Source: Pseudorhodoferax sp. Leaf274 (GTDB taxonomy: Bacteria > Pseudomonadota > Gammaproteobacteria > Burkholderiales > Burkholderiaceae_C). From it: a DNA stretch of 64,000 bases. A program made the position numbers and the translations under genes. Shown here one piece after another: positions 16,477-25,897 of this stretch. The DNA is taken from the NCBI RefSeq assembly GCF_001422445.1, contig NZ_LMNA01000023.1:322362-386361 (forward strand). Reading direction: 5' to 3'. Numbering within the stretch: position 1 is the stretch's first letter; each line of letters begins with the position of its first letter. The notes under the pieces are model-generated. The model saw nothing but the letters and a program-made list of their open reading frames with translations, ran no database searches and had not been told where the DNA came from.

Positions 16477-17520
16477 TCAGTCCGCTGCCACCTGCAGCAC
16501 CAGCTTGCCGAAGTTGCCGCCCGCGAACAGCTTGTTCAGCGTCTCGGGGAACTGGTCCAGGCCTTGCACCACGTCCTCCTTGCTCTGCATGCGGCCGTCC
16601 TGCAGGTAGCCGGCCAGTTCGGCGATGGCCTGCGGGAAGCGGTCGACGTAGTCGAACACCACCATGCCCTCCATGCGCGCGCGGTTGACCAGCAGGCTCA
16701 GGTAGTTGCGCGGGCCGGCGCCGGGCATGCTGTTGGCGTTGTTGTACTGGCTGATGGCGCCGCAGACGATCACGCGGGCCTTGCGTGCCAGCCTGGCCAG
16801 CACCTGGTCGAGGATGTCGCCGCCCACGTTGTCGAAGTACACGTCCACGCCCTGCGGGCAGTGCTGCTTGAGGCCTTCGCGCACCGCGCTGGGGCCGGCC
16901 TTGTAGTCGATGCAGGCGTCGAAGCCCAGTTCACGCACCACCCAGTCGCACTTGGCCTGGCCGCCCGCGATGCCGACCGCGCGGCAGCCCTTGATCTTCG
17001 CGAGCTGGCCCACGGTCTGGCCGACCGCCCCCGCCGCGGCCGAGACCACCACCGTCTGGCCCGGTTGCGGCTGGCCGATGTCCAGCAGGCCGAAGTAGCC
17101 CGTCATGCCCGGCATGCCCAGCACGTTGAGCCACTGGCCCACCGTGCCCAGGCGCAGGTCGATCTTCACCAGGCCGGCGCGCCGGATCGCGTCCTGCGGC
17201 AGCAGCACGTACGCCTGCACGCCCAGCGTGCCGTAGACCGTGTCGCCCACCGCGAAGGCCGGGTTCTGCGAGGCGATGACGCGGCCGACGCCGCCGGCGC
17301 GCATCACCTCGCCGATGGCCACCGGCGGGATGTAGCTCTTGGCATCGTTGAGCCAGCCGCGCATGGCCGGGTCCAGCGAGAGCGACAGGGTCTGGACCAG
17401 CACGCCGCCTTCGGCCGGGTCGGCCACGGCCTCCGAGGTGAAGCGCCAGTGCTCGCGCGTGGCGGTGGTCTCGGGGCGTTTGGCCAGGCGGACCTGGTGG
17501 TTGACGAGGGGAGTGGTCAT
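16477..17520 (-). CDS. NADP-dependent medium-chain oxidoreductase (CurA / prostaglandin reductase type)
   Basis: 347 residues, zinc-independent MDR enzyme reducing activated double bonds (alkenals, curcumin-like enones). Markers: LSLDPAMRGWLND, the GMPGMTGYFGLLDIG segment, the nucleotide site VVVSAAAGAVGQTVGQLAK, and DVYFDNVGGDILD. No zinc ligands are visible, consistent with the CurA/YncB branch. A GGAGA site precedes the ATG. It ends 110 bases upstream of the Bug gene on the same strand. Detoxification is likely, exact substrate unknown. Confidence 0.88.
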   Translation of the reverse strand: MTTPLVNHQVRLAKRPETTATREHWRFTSEAVADPAEGGVLVQTLSLSLDPAMRGWLNDAKSYIPPVAIGEVMRAGGVGRVIASQNPAFAVGDTVYGTLGVQAYVLLPQDAIRRAGLVKIDLRLGTVGQWLNVLGMPGMTGYFGLLDIGQPQPGQTVVVSAAAGAVGQTVGQLAKIKGCRAVGIAGGQAKCDWVVRELGFDACIDYKAGPSAVREGLKQHCPQGVDVYFDNVGGDILDQVLARLARKARVIVCGAISQYNNANSMPGAGPRNYLSLLVNRARMEGMVVFDYVDRFPQAIAELAGYLQDGRMQSKEDVVQGLDQFPETLNKLFAGGNFGKLVLQVAAD

Positions 17521-17564
17521 GCGCTTGTCTCCGGGGTTGGATGGCGCGGCATGCTAGCGCGGCT

Positions 17565-18578
17565 TCAGCCCGGTGCGGACGATCCCCGCGCCACCAGCTG
17601 TCCCTCAAGCAACACCCGCCGCGCCGGCCCGTCGTGGCCCTGCAGCCGCTCGATCAGGCAGCGCGCCGCGCCTTCGCCGATGGCGTCGGTGGGCTGGGCG
17701 ATGCAGGTGAGGCCCGGGCCGATCAGCGATGCCCAGTCGGGATCGTCGAACCCGGCGAAGCCCAGGTCGGTGCCGAACTGCCAGCCGAGCTGGCGCACGG
17801 CATGTGCCACGCGCAGCGTGACCACCGCGTTGCCGGCCACCACGGCGGGGCGCCGCCGCTTGCCGGCGCGTTGGCGCAGCGCCACCAGGGCGGCCACCAG
17901 CGCGGCGTCGGCCCCCTCGGCGCTCTCGAACACGTTGCCGGCCACCGGGGGCTGCAGGCAGCCGCCGAAGGCCGCCGTGCGCTCGCGCCGGGTGCTGACG
18001 CCGGCCACGGGCTCGGTCACGTACAGCAGCTCCTGCCAGCCGCCGGCCTGCAGGTGGGCGCAGAGCTGGGCCATGGCGCCGGCGTTGTCCAGCGCCACGA
18101 AGTCGGCCAGCATGCCGGTATGGCGCCGGTCGATCAGCACCACGGGCTTGCCCTGCGCGGCCACGGCATCGGGCACGCTGTGGCCGCGGCCCAGCGTGTT
18201 GAGGATGAAGCCATCCACCTGGTAGCCGGCCAGCGCCTCGATCGCCTCGCGTTCGCGGCCCGGCTCGTTGCCCAGGTTGAACAGCATCACGAGGTAGCCG
18301 GCATCGCGGCAGGCCCGCTCTGCACCGCGCAGCACGGCCACGGAGTAGGGGTTGGCGATGTCGGCCACGACCAGGCCGATCAGGCGCGAGCGGCCGCGGC
18401 TCAACGCCTGGGCCATGGGGCTGGGCGCGTAGCCGAGCTGGTCGATGGCGGCCTGCACGCGCGCGGCGATGTCCGGGCTCAGCAGGCGTTCGCGGTGGTT
18501 GAAGAAGCGCGAGACCGTGGCCTTGGAGACGCCGGCCGCGGCGGCCACGTCGGAGATGGTCGGCCGGGCGGCGCTCAT
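17565..18578 (-). CDS. ptxS: LacI-family repressor of 2-ketogluconate utilisation (PtxS-like)
   Basis: 337 residues from ATG 18578. The N-terminal helix-turn-helix reads TISDVAAAAGVSKATVSRFF and is followed by a hinge and periplasmic-binding-like sensor (LIGLVVADIANPYSVAVLRG, DGFILNTLGRG). The wording resembles PtxS of pseudomonads, and the operon promoter carries a perfect copy of the PtxS operator palindrome (23737-23750), so I name it with fair confidence. PtxS represses in the absence of 2-ketogluconate and releases DNA on binding it. As last gene of the operon it would be autoregulated. Alternative: another sugar-acid LacI repressor sharing this operator. Confidence 0.75.
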   Translation of the reverse strand: MSAARPTISDVAAAAGVSKATVSRFFNHRERLLSPDIAARVQAAIDQLGYAPSPMAQALSRGRSRLIGLVVADIANPYSVAVLRGAERACRDAGYLVMLFNLGNEPGREREAIEALAGYQVDGFILNTLGRGHSVPDAVAAQGKPVVLIDRRHTGMLADFVALDNAGAMAQLCAHLQAGGWQELLYVTEPVAGVSTRRERTAAFGGCLQPPVAGNVFESAEGADAALVAALVALRQRAGKRRRPAVVAGNAVVTLRVAHAVRQLGWQFGTDLGFAGFDDPDWASLIGPGLTCIAQPTDAIGEGAARCLIERLQGHDGPARRVLLEGQLVARGSSAPG

Positions 18579-18593
18579 GGGTTCACCGCCACG

Positions 18594-18612
18594 CTCCCCC
18601 GCTGCGCGGGAG
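18594..18612. repeat. Small GC hairpin between kguD-like and ptxS-like genes
   Basis: CCCGC-TGC-GCGGG (18598-18610), extended by a bulged CT/AG pair, in the 71-base gap of the operon. It could trim or pause the transcript before the repressor gene, lowering its share, or be a dispersed palindrome. Confidence 0.4.
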
Positions 18613-18649
18613 GGCGCGCGGGCTGGCCTGCGGCGGCCCGGCGCTGCGC

Positions 18650-19621
18650 TCATGCCGTGCGGGTGTCGTAGGCCGCGGGCGGCTGCTGGCCGGCCAGCAC
18701 CGCCAGCAGGTTGGTCACGGCCAGCGCGGCCATGGCGTGGCGCGTCTCGGCCGTGGCCGAGCCGATGTGCGGCAGCGGCGTCACGCGCGGGTGCGTGCGC
18801 AGTGGCGAATCGGCTGGCAAGGGCTCCTTGGCGAACACGTCCAGGCCGGCCGCGCGCAGCGGGCCGTGGTCCAGCGCGTGCAGCAGCGCGGCCTCGTCGA
18901 CGGTGGCGCCGCGCCCGCCGTTGACGAAGATGCTGCCGGGCTTCATCTGCGCGAACAGCTCGGCGTTCAGCATGCCGCGCGTGGCATCGGACAGCGGCAG
19001 CATGGCGACCACGAAGTCGGCGCGCGGCAGCAGTTCGGCCAGCGGGGTGTGCTGGGCCTTGCCCACGAGTTCGGGCGCCTGCGCCGCCAGGTCGACCGGC
19101 CGGCGCGCGTGGTAAAGCACGGGCATGCCGAAGCCCAGCGCGGCACGCCGCGCGATGGCCTGGCCGATGCGGCCGAAGCCCAGGAGGCCCAGTGTCTTGT
19201 GGTGCACGTCCCAGCCGTACAGGTCTTCGCCCACGCTCTTCGTCCAGCGGCCCTCGCGGATCCACGTGGCCAGCTCGACCACGCGGCGGCTGGTGGCCAT
19301 GAGCAGGCCGAACACGGTGTCGGCCACGGTCTCGTCGAGCACGCCGGGCGTGTGGCACAGCACGATGCCGCGCTGCTGCAGCGCGGCCAGCGGGTAGTTG
19401 TCCACGCCGACCGAGACGCTGGAGACCACGCGCAGGCGCGGTGCCTTGTCCAGCAGCGCCGGCGTGATGGTGTAGCTGGCGCCGATGAGCCCCTCGGCCT
19501 GCGGCAGCGCGGCCTCGAACGCAGCCGGATCCAGCTTGGGCTCGGTGACGGTGACCTGGTGCACGGCCTGCAGGCGCGCGAGCTGGTCGGGCGGCAGCGC
19601 GCCGAAGACGACGACGTTCAT
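18650..19621 (-). CDS. kguD: 2-hydroxyacid dehydrogenase, probable 2-ketogluconate-6-phosphate reductase
   Basis: 323 residues from ATG 19621, which overlaps the kinase stop by four bases. D-2-hydroxyacid dehydrogenase fold: SSVSVGVDNY substrate-side strand, NAD(P) motif LGLLGFGRIGQAIARRA, catalytic Arg in VNGGRGATVDEAALL, Glu in DVFAKEPLP and His in LPHIGSATAETR. This is the GhrB/KguD branch. Given the PtxS-type operator and adjacent PfkB kinase, reduction of 2-keto-6-phosphogluconate to 6-phosphogluconate is the best reading; a general glyoxylate or hydroxypyruvate reductase is the alternative. Confidence 0.75.
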   Translation of the reverse strand: MNVVVFGALPPDQLARLQAVHQVTVTEPKLDPAAFEAALPQAEGLIGASYTITPALLDKAPRLRVVSSVSVGVDNYPLAALQQRGIVLCHTPGVLDETVADTVFGLLMATSRRVVELATWIREGRWTKSVGEDLYGWDVHHKTLGLLGFGRIGQAIARRAALGFGMPVLYHARRPVDLAAQAPELVGKAQHTPLAELLPRADFVVAMLPLSDATRGMLNAELFAQMKPGSIFVNGGRGATVDEAALLHALDHGPLRAAGLDVFAKEPLPADSPLRTHPRVTPLPHIGSATAETRHAMAALAVTNLLAVLAGQQPPAAYDTRTA

Positions 19622-20567
19622 AGTCCAGCCTCCTGCAACTGGGCCCGCGTGGGCAGGCCTTCGGTGTCGCCGATCACCTGCACGCAGCGCGCGCCGATCC
19701 ACGCGCCGCGGCGCACGGCCTCGGGCACGCTGAGCCCTTCGAGCAGGGCACTCACCACGCCGGCCGCAAAGCCGTCGCCCGCGCCCACGGTGTCGACGAC
19801 CTGCTCGACCGGGAAGCCCGGCGCGCGGCCGGTGCCGGCCACGTCGCTGTCGTAGTAGGCACCGTCGGCGCCGAGCTTCACGACGACCAGCCTGGCGCCT
19901 TGCGCACGGTAGAAGGCCGCCACGCGTTCCGGCGCGGTCTCGCCCGTCAGGATCTCACCTTCCTCGATGCCGGGCAGCACCCAGTCGGCGCGGGCGGCCA
20001 GGCCGTTGATGGCCTGCACCATGGCCTCACGGCTGGGCCACAGCATGGGCCGCAGGTTGGTGTCGAAGGACACCGTGCGGCCGGCGGCGCGCGCGATCTC
20101 CATGCTGCGGATGGCGGTGGGCAGCGTGGTGGCAGAAATGGCCGGGAACACGCCCGTGGCATGCAGATGGCGCGCGCTGCGCAGCCAGGCCTCGTCGATG
20201 TCGGCGGGCGCCATCTGGCTGGCGGCCGAGCCCTTGCGGTGGTATTCGACCGGCGGGTCGCTGCCGTCCGTCACGCGGCCCTTGAACTGGAAGCCGGTTT
20301 TCTGGCTCGCATCGCAGACCACGTGGCCGCAGTCGATGCCTTCGGCCTGCATGCTGCGCAGCAGGTAGCGGCCCATGCTGTCGGTCCCCAGCCGGCTCGC
20401 CCAGCCGACCTTGAAGCCCAGGCGCGCGAGGCCGATGGCGAAGTTCGTTTCTGCGCCGGCCGTGCGTTTGAGGAAGCCGGTGCAGTCCTCCAGCGGGCCG
20501 GCCTGGTCGGCGACCAGCAGCATCATGGCTTCGCCGAACACGGCGACGTCGAAAGCGGTGGAATCGT

Positions 20568-20571
<4 letters not shown>
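19618..20571 (-). CDS. kguK: PfkB-family sugar kinase, probable 2-ketogluconate kinase
   Basis: 317 residues. It opens with [12 protein letters not shown], typical of KdgK/KguK, has the first PfkB signature region [15 protein letters not shown], the sugar-acid-binding region, and the ATP/catalytic signature [15 protein letters not shown] with base Asp in GAGD. It phosphorylates a keto-sugar acid in the cytoplasm. Relatives act on 2-keto-3-deoxygluconate or 2-ketogluconate; the operator and adjacent reductase favour 2-ketogluconate. ATGA overlaps couple it to the ATPase gene upstream and the dehydrogenase downstream. Confidence 0.78.
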
Positions 20572-21326
<755 letters not shown>

Positions 21327-21384
21327 GTTGGCTCGTCTATGTTGGAAGGAGACTGGCGGTGTTGCGGGGTGCGTGGGCCGAGGC

Positions 21385-21473
21385 CACCGGGTGGCCCCTT
21401 CCGCGAATGTCCCCCGCCAGGGCCGCAGGCGGCCCAGGCTCCTCCTTTATTTCGCTGCAGGGGCCACCCAGTG
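21385..21473. repeat. Structured palindromic repeat inside the operon gap
   Basis: Outer arms of 14 bases (21385-21398 and 21460-21473, CACCGGGTGGCCCC type, 13 of 14 pairing) enclose an inner perfect hairpin GGGCCG-CAGG-CGGCCC (21420-21435). The roughly 90-base element fills the unusual gap between the binding-protein and ATPase genes. Folded in mRNA it would stabilise the upstream binding-protein message or reduce downstream expression. It looks like a dispersed intergenic palindrome. Confidence 0.6.
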
Positions 21474-21595
21474 CCCTCGACCCTGGACAAGTCGCGCCGT
21501 GCCGACGAATGCGAAGCGACGCTGCCAGACCGCGACGATGGTGTGCACCGTCGGCGCGGTCCCGCACCACCTTCACGCGTGCAAGCACAGCCAGC

Positions 21596-22372
21596 TCACA
21601 GCGCCGGGAAGTCCGTCCCCAGCCACTTCTGGTACAGCTTGTTCAGCTCGCCGTTCTTCTTGTTGCGCTCGACGAACTCGTCCAGCGTCTTCTTGAGCTC
21701 GGCCTGGCCGGGGCGCATGGCCACGCCCATGACCTGCTGGCGCAGGTTGAACTTGTTCTCGTAGGTGCCGGCGGGTGCGCGCTTGGCGATCTGCGCGGCC
21801 ACCGTGGTCGAGCAGCCGATGGCGTCGACCTGGCCCGACATCAGCGCCTGCATGGCCGAAGCGTCGTCGTCGAAGCGGCGGATCTCGGTGCCCTCGGGCG
21901 CGATGGCGGTCAATGCCACGTCCTGCGTGCTGGCGCGGGCCACGCCCACGCGCTTGCCCTTGAGGTCGGCGGCTTCCTTGAGCTGCACCTTGGCCGCGCC
22001 GTACAGCACGATGGTCGCGGCCGCGTAGGGCGTGGAGAAGTCGACCTGCTTGGCGCGCTCGGGCGTGATGGCCAGCGAGGCCACCAGCACGTCCACCTTG
22101 TTGGTCAGCAGGAACGGAATGCGGTTCGGGCCGGTGACCGGCACGATGTTGGCCTTCACGCCCAGGTCCTTGGCCAGCAGCCGGGCCACGTCGGCGTCGT
22201 AGCCGTCGGGCTGGTTCTGCGCGTTGGTCGTGCCGTAGGGCGGGAAGTCCACCAGCATGCCGATGGTGATCTCGCCCTTCTTCTTGATGTCGGCGACGGT
22301 CTGGGCCGCGGCGGGCAAGGCAAAGGCGGCGGCCAGGGTCAGCGCCAGGGCGGCGCGGCGGGTGGTGGTCAT
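21596..22372 (-). CDS. ABC transporter substrate-binding protein, polar amino acid type
   Basis: 258 residues with a signal peptide ending LPAAAQT. Family 3 solute-binding fold: VADIKKKGEITIGMLVDFPPYG, PDGYDADVARLLAKDLG, the anion-anchoring region LVASLAITPERAKQVDFS, and the hinge segment DLKGKRVGVA. Family members bind amino acids, but the operon's operator and enzymes point to a sugar acid such as 2-ketogluconate. Ligand therefore open. The neighbouring permease gene ends 28 bases away. Confidence 0.9.
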   Translation of the reverse strand: MTTTRRAALALTLAAAFALPAAAQTVADIKKKGEITIGMLVDFPPYGTTNAQNQPDGYDADVARLLAKDLGVKANIVPVTGPNRIPFLLTNKVDVLVASLAITPERAKQVDFSTPYAAATIVLYGAAKVQLKEAADLKGKRVGVARASTQDVALTAIAPEGTEIRRFDDDASAMQALMSGQVDAIGCSTTVAAQIAKRAPAGTYENKFNLRQQVMGVAMRPGQAELKKTLDEFVERNKKNGELNKLYQKWLGTDFPAL

Positions 22373-22400
22373 GGCAAGGTCTCCGGGTGGGTCGAAAGAA

Positions 22401-23054
22401 TCAGCGCGTGAGGGCAGCCGCGCGGCGCTTTTCCATGCGCGCGGCCAGCAGCGACAGCGGCCAGCAGATCACGAAGTAGACGGCGGCCACCGTGGTGAAC
22501 ACATGCAGCGGCTGGAAGGTGGCGTTGTTGATGATCTGGCCCGCGCGCGTGATCTCGGTGAAGCCGATGATGGCTGCCAGCGAGGTGCCCTTGATCACCT
22601 GCACGAGGTAGCCCACGGTGGGCGGCAGCGCGATCTTGAAGGCCTGCGGCAGGATCACGTCGCGCATGCGGTTCACGTACGACAGGTTCAGCGCCAGCGC
22701 CGCCTCGCGCTGGCCACCGGGCACGGCCTGGATACAGCCGCGCCAGATCTCGGCCAGGAAGGCTGCGGTGTTCAAGGTCAGCGCGATGCTGGCCGCCACC
22801 CAGGGATTGATGTCCAGCCCCAGCACCGGAAAGCCGAAGAAGATCAGGAACAGCTGCAGCAACAGCGGTGTGCCCTGGAACACCTGGATGAAGCCGGTGG
22901 CCAGGAACTGCGCGCCGCGGTGTTCGCTGGTGCGCGCCAGCGCGACCAGGAGGCCGAGCAGCGTGCCGCCGACGAAGGCGATGGCGGAGAGCGCCAGCGT
23001 CCACTTCGCCGCCTCGACGATGAACAGGAATTCTGACCAGCCAAAAGTGCGCAT
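22401..23054 (-). CDS. ABC transporter permease, polar amino acid type (second)
   Basis: 217 residues, about five membrane helices of the HisM/GlnP type. It shows FIQVFQGTPLLLQLFLIFFG, the AFLAEIWRGCIQAVPGGQREAALALNL coupling-loop region (EAA motif), and VILPQAFKIALPPTVGYLV. Forms a heterodimer channel with the adjacent permease. Its ATG shares one base with the upstream permease's stop codon region, so the pair is coupled. Confidence 0.92.
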   Translation of the reverse strand: MRTFGWSEFLFIVEAAKWTLALSAIAFVGGTLLGLLVALARTSEHRGAQFLATGFIQVFQGTPLLLQLFLIFFGFPVLGLDINPWVAASIALTLNTAAFLAEIWRGCIQAVPGGQREAALALNLSYVNRMRDVILPQAFKIALPPTVGYLVQVIKGTSLAAIIGFTEITRAGQIINNATFQPLHVFTTVAAVYFVICWPLSLLAARMEKRRAAALTR

Positions 23055-23725
23055 CACCGTTTGTCCGGGTAATTGAGGAACTGGCGGTGCACGAGCTTGA
23101 ACAGCCCCGCGAACGTCAACGCCAGCCCCAGGTAGATCAGCGTCACCACGATGTAGATCTCGAAGCTGCGGAAGGTCTGCGATTGCAGCGTGGCGGCCAC
23201 CGAGGTGAGGTCGTCGGCCGAGATCACCGAGACCACGGCCGAGGTCAGCATCAGCAGGATGAACTGGCTGGTCAGCGCCGGGTAGATGGCCTTGAGCGCG
23301 GGCTTGAGGACCACGAAGCGGAAGATCTCCCAGGCCTTGAGGTTCAGCGCGCGGCCGGCCTCGATCTGGCCCTTGGGGATGGACTCGATGCCGGCGCGGA
23401 TGATCTCGGTGGCGTAGGCGCCCAGGTTGACGACCATGGCCGTCAGCGCGGCCTGGTAGGGCGACCAGCGCAACCCGAACACCGGCAGCGCGAAAAAGAA
23501 GAAGAACAACTGCACCAGGAAGGGCGTGTTGCGGATCAGCTCGATGTAGGCCTGGATCAACCAGCGCAGCCAGGCCGGCCCGCCGGTCTTGCCCCAGGCG
23601 CACAGCACGGCCACCACCAGGCCCAGCACGGTGGCCGTGAGCGAGAGCTGCACGGTGATCCAGGTGCCCTTGAGCAGCAGCGGCCAGGCGTTGAAAACAG
23701 CGTCGAACTGGAATTGGTAGTTCAC
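23054..23725 (-). CDS. ABC transporter permease, polar amino acid type (first gene of operon)
   Basis: 223 residues from a GTG start; five predicted helices with IELIRNTPFLVQLFFFFFALP and the EAA region IRAGIESIPKGQIEAGRALNL. First gene of the seven-gene operon; the PtxS-type operator lies only 11 bases upstream of the GTG, so bound repressor would block the promoter or early transcription. The Shine-Dalgarno is weak (CTCCGG precedes), perhaps limiting transporter synthesis. Confidence 0.92.
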   Translation of the reverse strand: MNYQFQFDAVFNAWPLLLKGTWITVQLSLTATVLGLVVAVLCAWGKTGGPAWLRWLIQAYIELIRNTPFLVQLFFFFFALPVFGLRWSPYQAALTAMVVNLGAYATEIIRAGIESIPKGQIEAGRALNLKAWEIFRFVVLKPALKAIYPALTSQFILLMLTSAVVSVISADDLTSVAATLQSQTFRSFEIYIVVTLIYLGLALTFAGLFKLVHRQFLNYPDKR

Positions 23726-23736
23726 GGACCGGAGTA

Positions 23737-23750
23737 TGAAACCGGTTTCA
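23737..23750. promoter_or_regulatory. PtxS-type operator palindrome
   Basis: TGAAACCGGTTTCA is a perfect 14-base palindrome and is, letter for letter, the operator described for PtxS, the LacI-family repressor of 2-ketogluconate genes in Pseudomonas. It stands just before the first gene of an operon whose last gene is a PtxS-like LacI protein. No second copy was noticed in the window. Confidence 0.85.
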
Positions 23751-23849
23751 GAATCTTGAATGAGGGTTTACGCGCATGCGGGTCGATGCGGCGGCGCGCT
23801 TGGCCGGCGCGCTGCGTTCGGGGACGGGTGGCGGCAGACGTGGCGGGCC

Positions 23850-24830
23850 TTACTCCGCCTTGGCCCCCGACACCCGCACCTGCTCGGCCGCCAGCGGCAT
23901 CTGCTGCTGCACGAAGCTCCAGAACTCGTCCACGCCCATCGGCTTGACGGGCAGCGCGCCCTGGTCGATGAACTGCTTTTGCACCTCGGGGTTGCGCAGG
24001 GCCGTGGCCAGCGCGGCGTTCAGCTTGTCCAGCGCCGGGCGCGGCGTGCCGGCCGGGGCCACCAGGCCATACCACGAGTCGGTGTAGAAGCCCTTGACGC
24101 CGGCTTCCTCGAAGGTCGGCACGTCCGGCAGCGCGGGCAGGCGCTGGCGCGATGCCACGGCCAGCGGGCGCAGCTTGCCCGAGCGGATGAAGGACATCGC
24201 GCCCGTGGTCAGCACGAAGTCCACGCGGCCGGCCATCAGGTCGGTCATGGCCGGGGCCGTGCCCTTGAACGGGATGTGGGCCACGTCCACGCCGGTGATC
24301 TTCTTGAAGCTGGCGCCGGCCAGGTGCTGGCTGGAACCGACGCCGCCCGAGCCGTAGTTGAGCTTGCCCGGCTCGGCCTTGGCCGCCTTGAGCAGGTCGG
24401 CGACCGAGCGGAACGGCGAATCGGTGGGCACCAGCAGCACGCTGGGCGAGGTGGAGATCATGCCGATGGGCGCGAAGTCCTTCAGCGGGTCGTGGTTCAG
24501 CTTGGCGTACAGCACCGAGTTCAGGCCGTGCGATGCCACCGTGGCCAGCATGATGGTGCTGCCGTCCGGCCTGGCGCGGGCCACCGCATCGCTGCCGATG
24601 TTGCCGCCGGCGCCGCCCTTGTTGTCGATGACGATGGACTGGCCCAGTGCCTCGGCCATGCGCTGGGCGGTGAGCCGCGCGACGTTGTCCGAGGGGCCGC
24701 CCGCGGGCCAGCCGACGACCATGGTGACGGGGCCGGGTGGCAGGGCGCCCTGGGCGGCCGCGGGCACCGGGGGCAGGGCGATGGCGGCGAGGGCGAGCGC
24801 GGCGAAGCCACGGCGGGAGAGGGTGTGCAT
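23850..24830 (-). CDS. Tripartite tricarboxylate transporter receptor (TctC/Bug)
   Basis: 326 residues. The signal peptide carries SRRGFAAL, a plausible twin-arginine motif, and ends AAAQG. Mature part shows VTMVVGWPAGGPSD, IVIDNKGGAGGNIG, ARARPDGSTIM and HIPFKGTAPAMTDLMAG, the Bug ligand pocket. Periplasmic receptor for an unidentified carboxylate. It is the distal gene of a five-gene minus-strand cluster with an alpha-hydroxyacid oxidase and dehydrogenase, so an alpha-hydroxy or alpha-keto acid is a reasonable ligand. No TctAB genes nearby. Confidence 0.92.
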   Translation of the reverse strand: MHTLSRRGFAALALAAIALPPVPAAAQGALPPGPVTMVVGWPAGGPSDNVARLTAQRMAEALGQSIVIDNKGGAGGNIGSDAVARARPDGSTIMLATVASHGLNSVLYAKLNHDPLKDFAPIGMISTSPSVLLVPTDSPFRSVADLLKAAKAEPGKLNYGSGGVGSSQHLAGASFKKITGVDVAHIPFKGTAPAMTDLMAGRVDFVLTTGAMSFIRSGKLRPLAVASRQRLPALPDVPTFEEAGVKGFYTDSWYGLVAPAGTPRPALDKLNAALATALRNPEVQKQFIDQGALPVKPMGVDEFWSFVQQQMPLAAEQVRVSGAKAE

Positions 24831-24865
24831 GGTGTTCGAGGGAAAGGGATGGAGCATGGGTGGGG

Positions 24866-25858
24866 TCATGGCTTGTCCTGCCAGGGCATCTCGCCCCAGA
24901 GCTTGCGGAAGCCCGCTTCGGTGGCCTGCAGTTCCGCCGCGTAGGCGGCCGGCGCGAGGTAGCGCAGTGGCGCGTACATGGCCTCGGCCTGCTGCTTGAA
25001 CGCCGGGTCGGCGGCGATGGCGGCCACGGCGTCGACCAGCTTCCTGCGCACGGCCTCGGGCAGGCCCTTGGGGGCGGCCAGGCCGCGCAGCGAGGCCAAT
25101 TCGATGGGGATGCCTTGCTCCTTGAAGGTGGGCACCTGCGGCGCCAGCGACGACCGCTCGGCCGACATCTGGCCCAGCAGCCGGATGGGCGTGCCGCCCT
25201 TCTGGTAGGCCAGCACCTCGCCGACGTTGATGGCGCCGATGACGATCTGCTGGCCCGTGGCGGCGGCGCGCACCTCGCCCGCGCCCTTGTACGGAACGTG
25301 CGTCAGGCGGGTGCCCGTGGCGCGCTCGAACAGCAGCATGGCCAGGTGGTCGTCCGAGCCCGTGCCGGTGGTGCCCACGGTGACGGCGCCCGGGTTGTCC
25401 CTGGCGTAGGCGGCCAGGCCGGCCAGCGTGGTGATGCCGTTGCCGTTGTGGATGGCGAAGGCGCCCGGGTCGTCCACCAGGTTGCCCAGCAGGTCGTACT
25501 GGCTCCAGTGGAAGCTGCTCTTGCGCTCGATCGGGATGGTCAGCACGTTGGGCGTGTTGATGAAGCCGATGGTGTAGCCGTCTGGCCTGGCACGCGCGAG
25601 TTCGCCGAAGCCGATGCCGCCGCCCGCGCCGGGGCGGTTCAGCACCACCACGCTGGCGCCGATCTGCTTTTCCAGGTGGCGGGCCAGCAGGCGCGCCACC
25701 AGGTCGGTGCCGCCGCCGGGACCGTAGGCCACGATCAGTTCGATGGGCTTGGCGGGGTAGGGCGCGTCGGGCTGTGCCACCGCATGCAGGTGGGGCAGGG
25801 CGAAGGCGGCTGCGGCGATGCCTGCGCACAGCGCGCGGCGGGTCCAGTGGTCGTTCAT
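24866..25858 (-). CDS. Tripartite tricarboxylate transporter receptor (TctC/Bug)
   Basis: 330 residues; N-terminus TRRALCAG is Tat-like and cleavage is expected after HAVAQ. Bug markers: KPIELIVAYGPGGGTDLVARLL, VLNRPGAGGGIGF, ARARPDGYTIG, and HVPYKGAGEVRAA. Second Bug protein of the same cluster, 35 bases upstream of the first, and clearly diverged from it, so the two probably bind different but related acids. The hydroxyacid dehydrogenase gene precedes it by 39 bases. Confidence 0.92.
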   Translation of the reverse strand: MNDHWTRRALCAGIAAAAFALPHLHAVAQPDAPYPAKPIELIVAYGPGGGTDLVARLLARHLEKQIGASVVVLNRPGAGGGIGFGELARARPDGYTIGFINTPNVLTIPIERKSSFHWSQYDLLGNLVDDPGAFAIHNGNGITTLAGLAAYARDNPGAVTVGTTGTGSDDHLAMLLFERATGTRLTHVPYKGAGEVRAAATGQQIVIGAINVGEVLAYQKGGTPIRLLGQMSAERSSLAPQVPTFKEQGIPIELASLRGLAAPKGLPEAVRRKLVDAVAAIAADPAFKQQAEAMYAPLRYLAPAAYAAELQATEAGFRKLWGEMPWQDKP

Positions 25859-25897
25859 GCTTGTCTCCGTTGTGTTGCCCGCAATGGGCTGTGCGAA

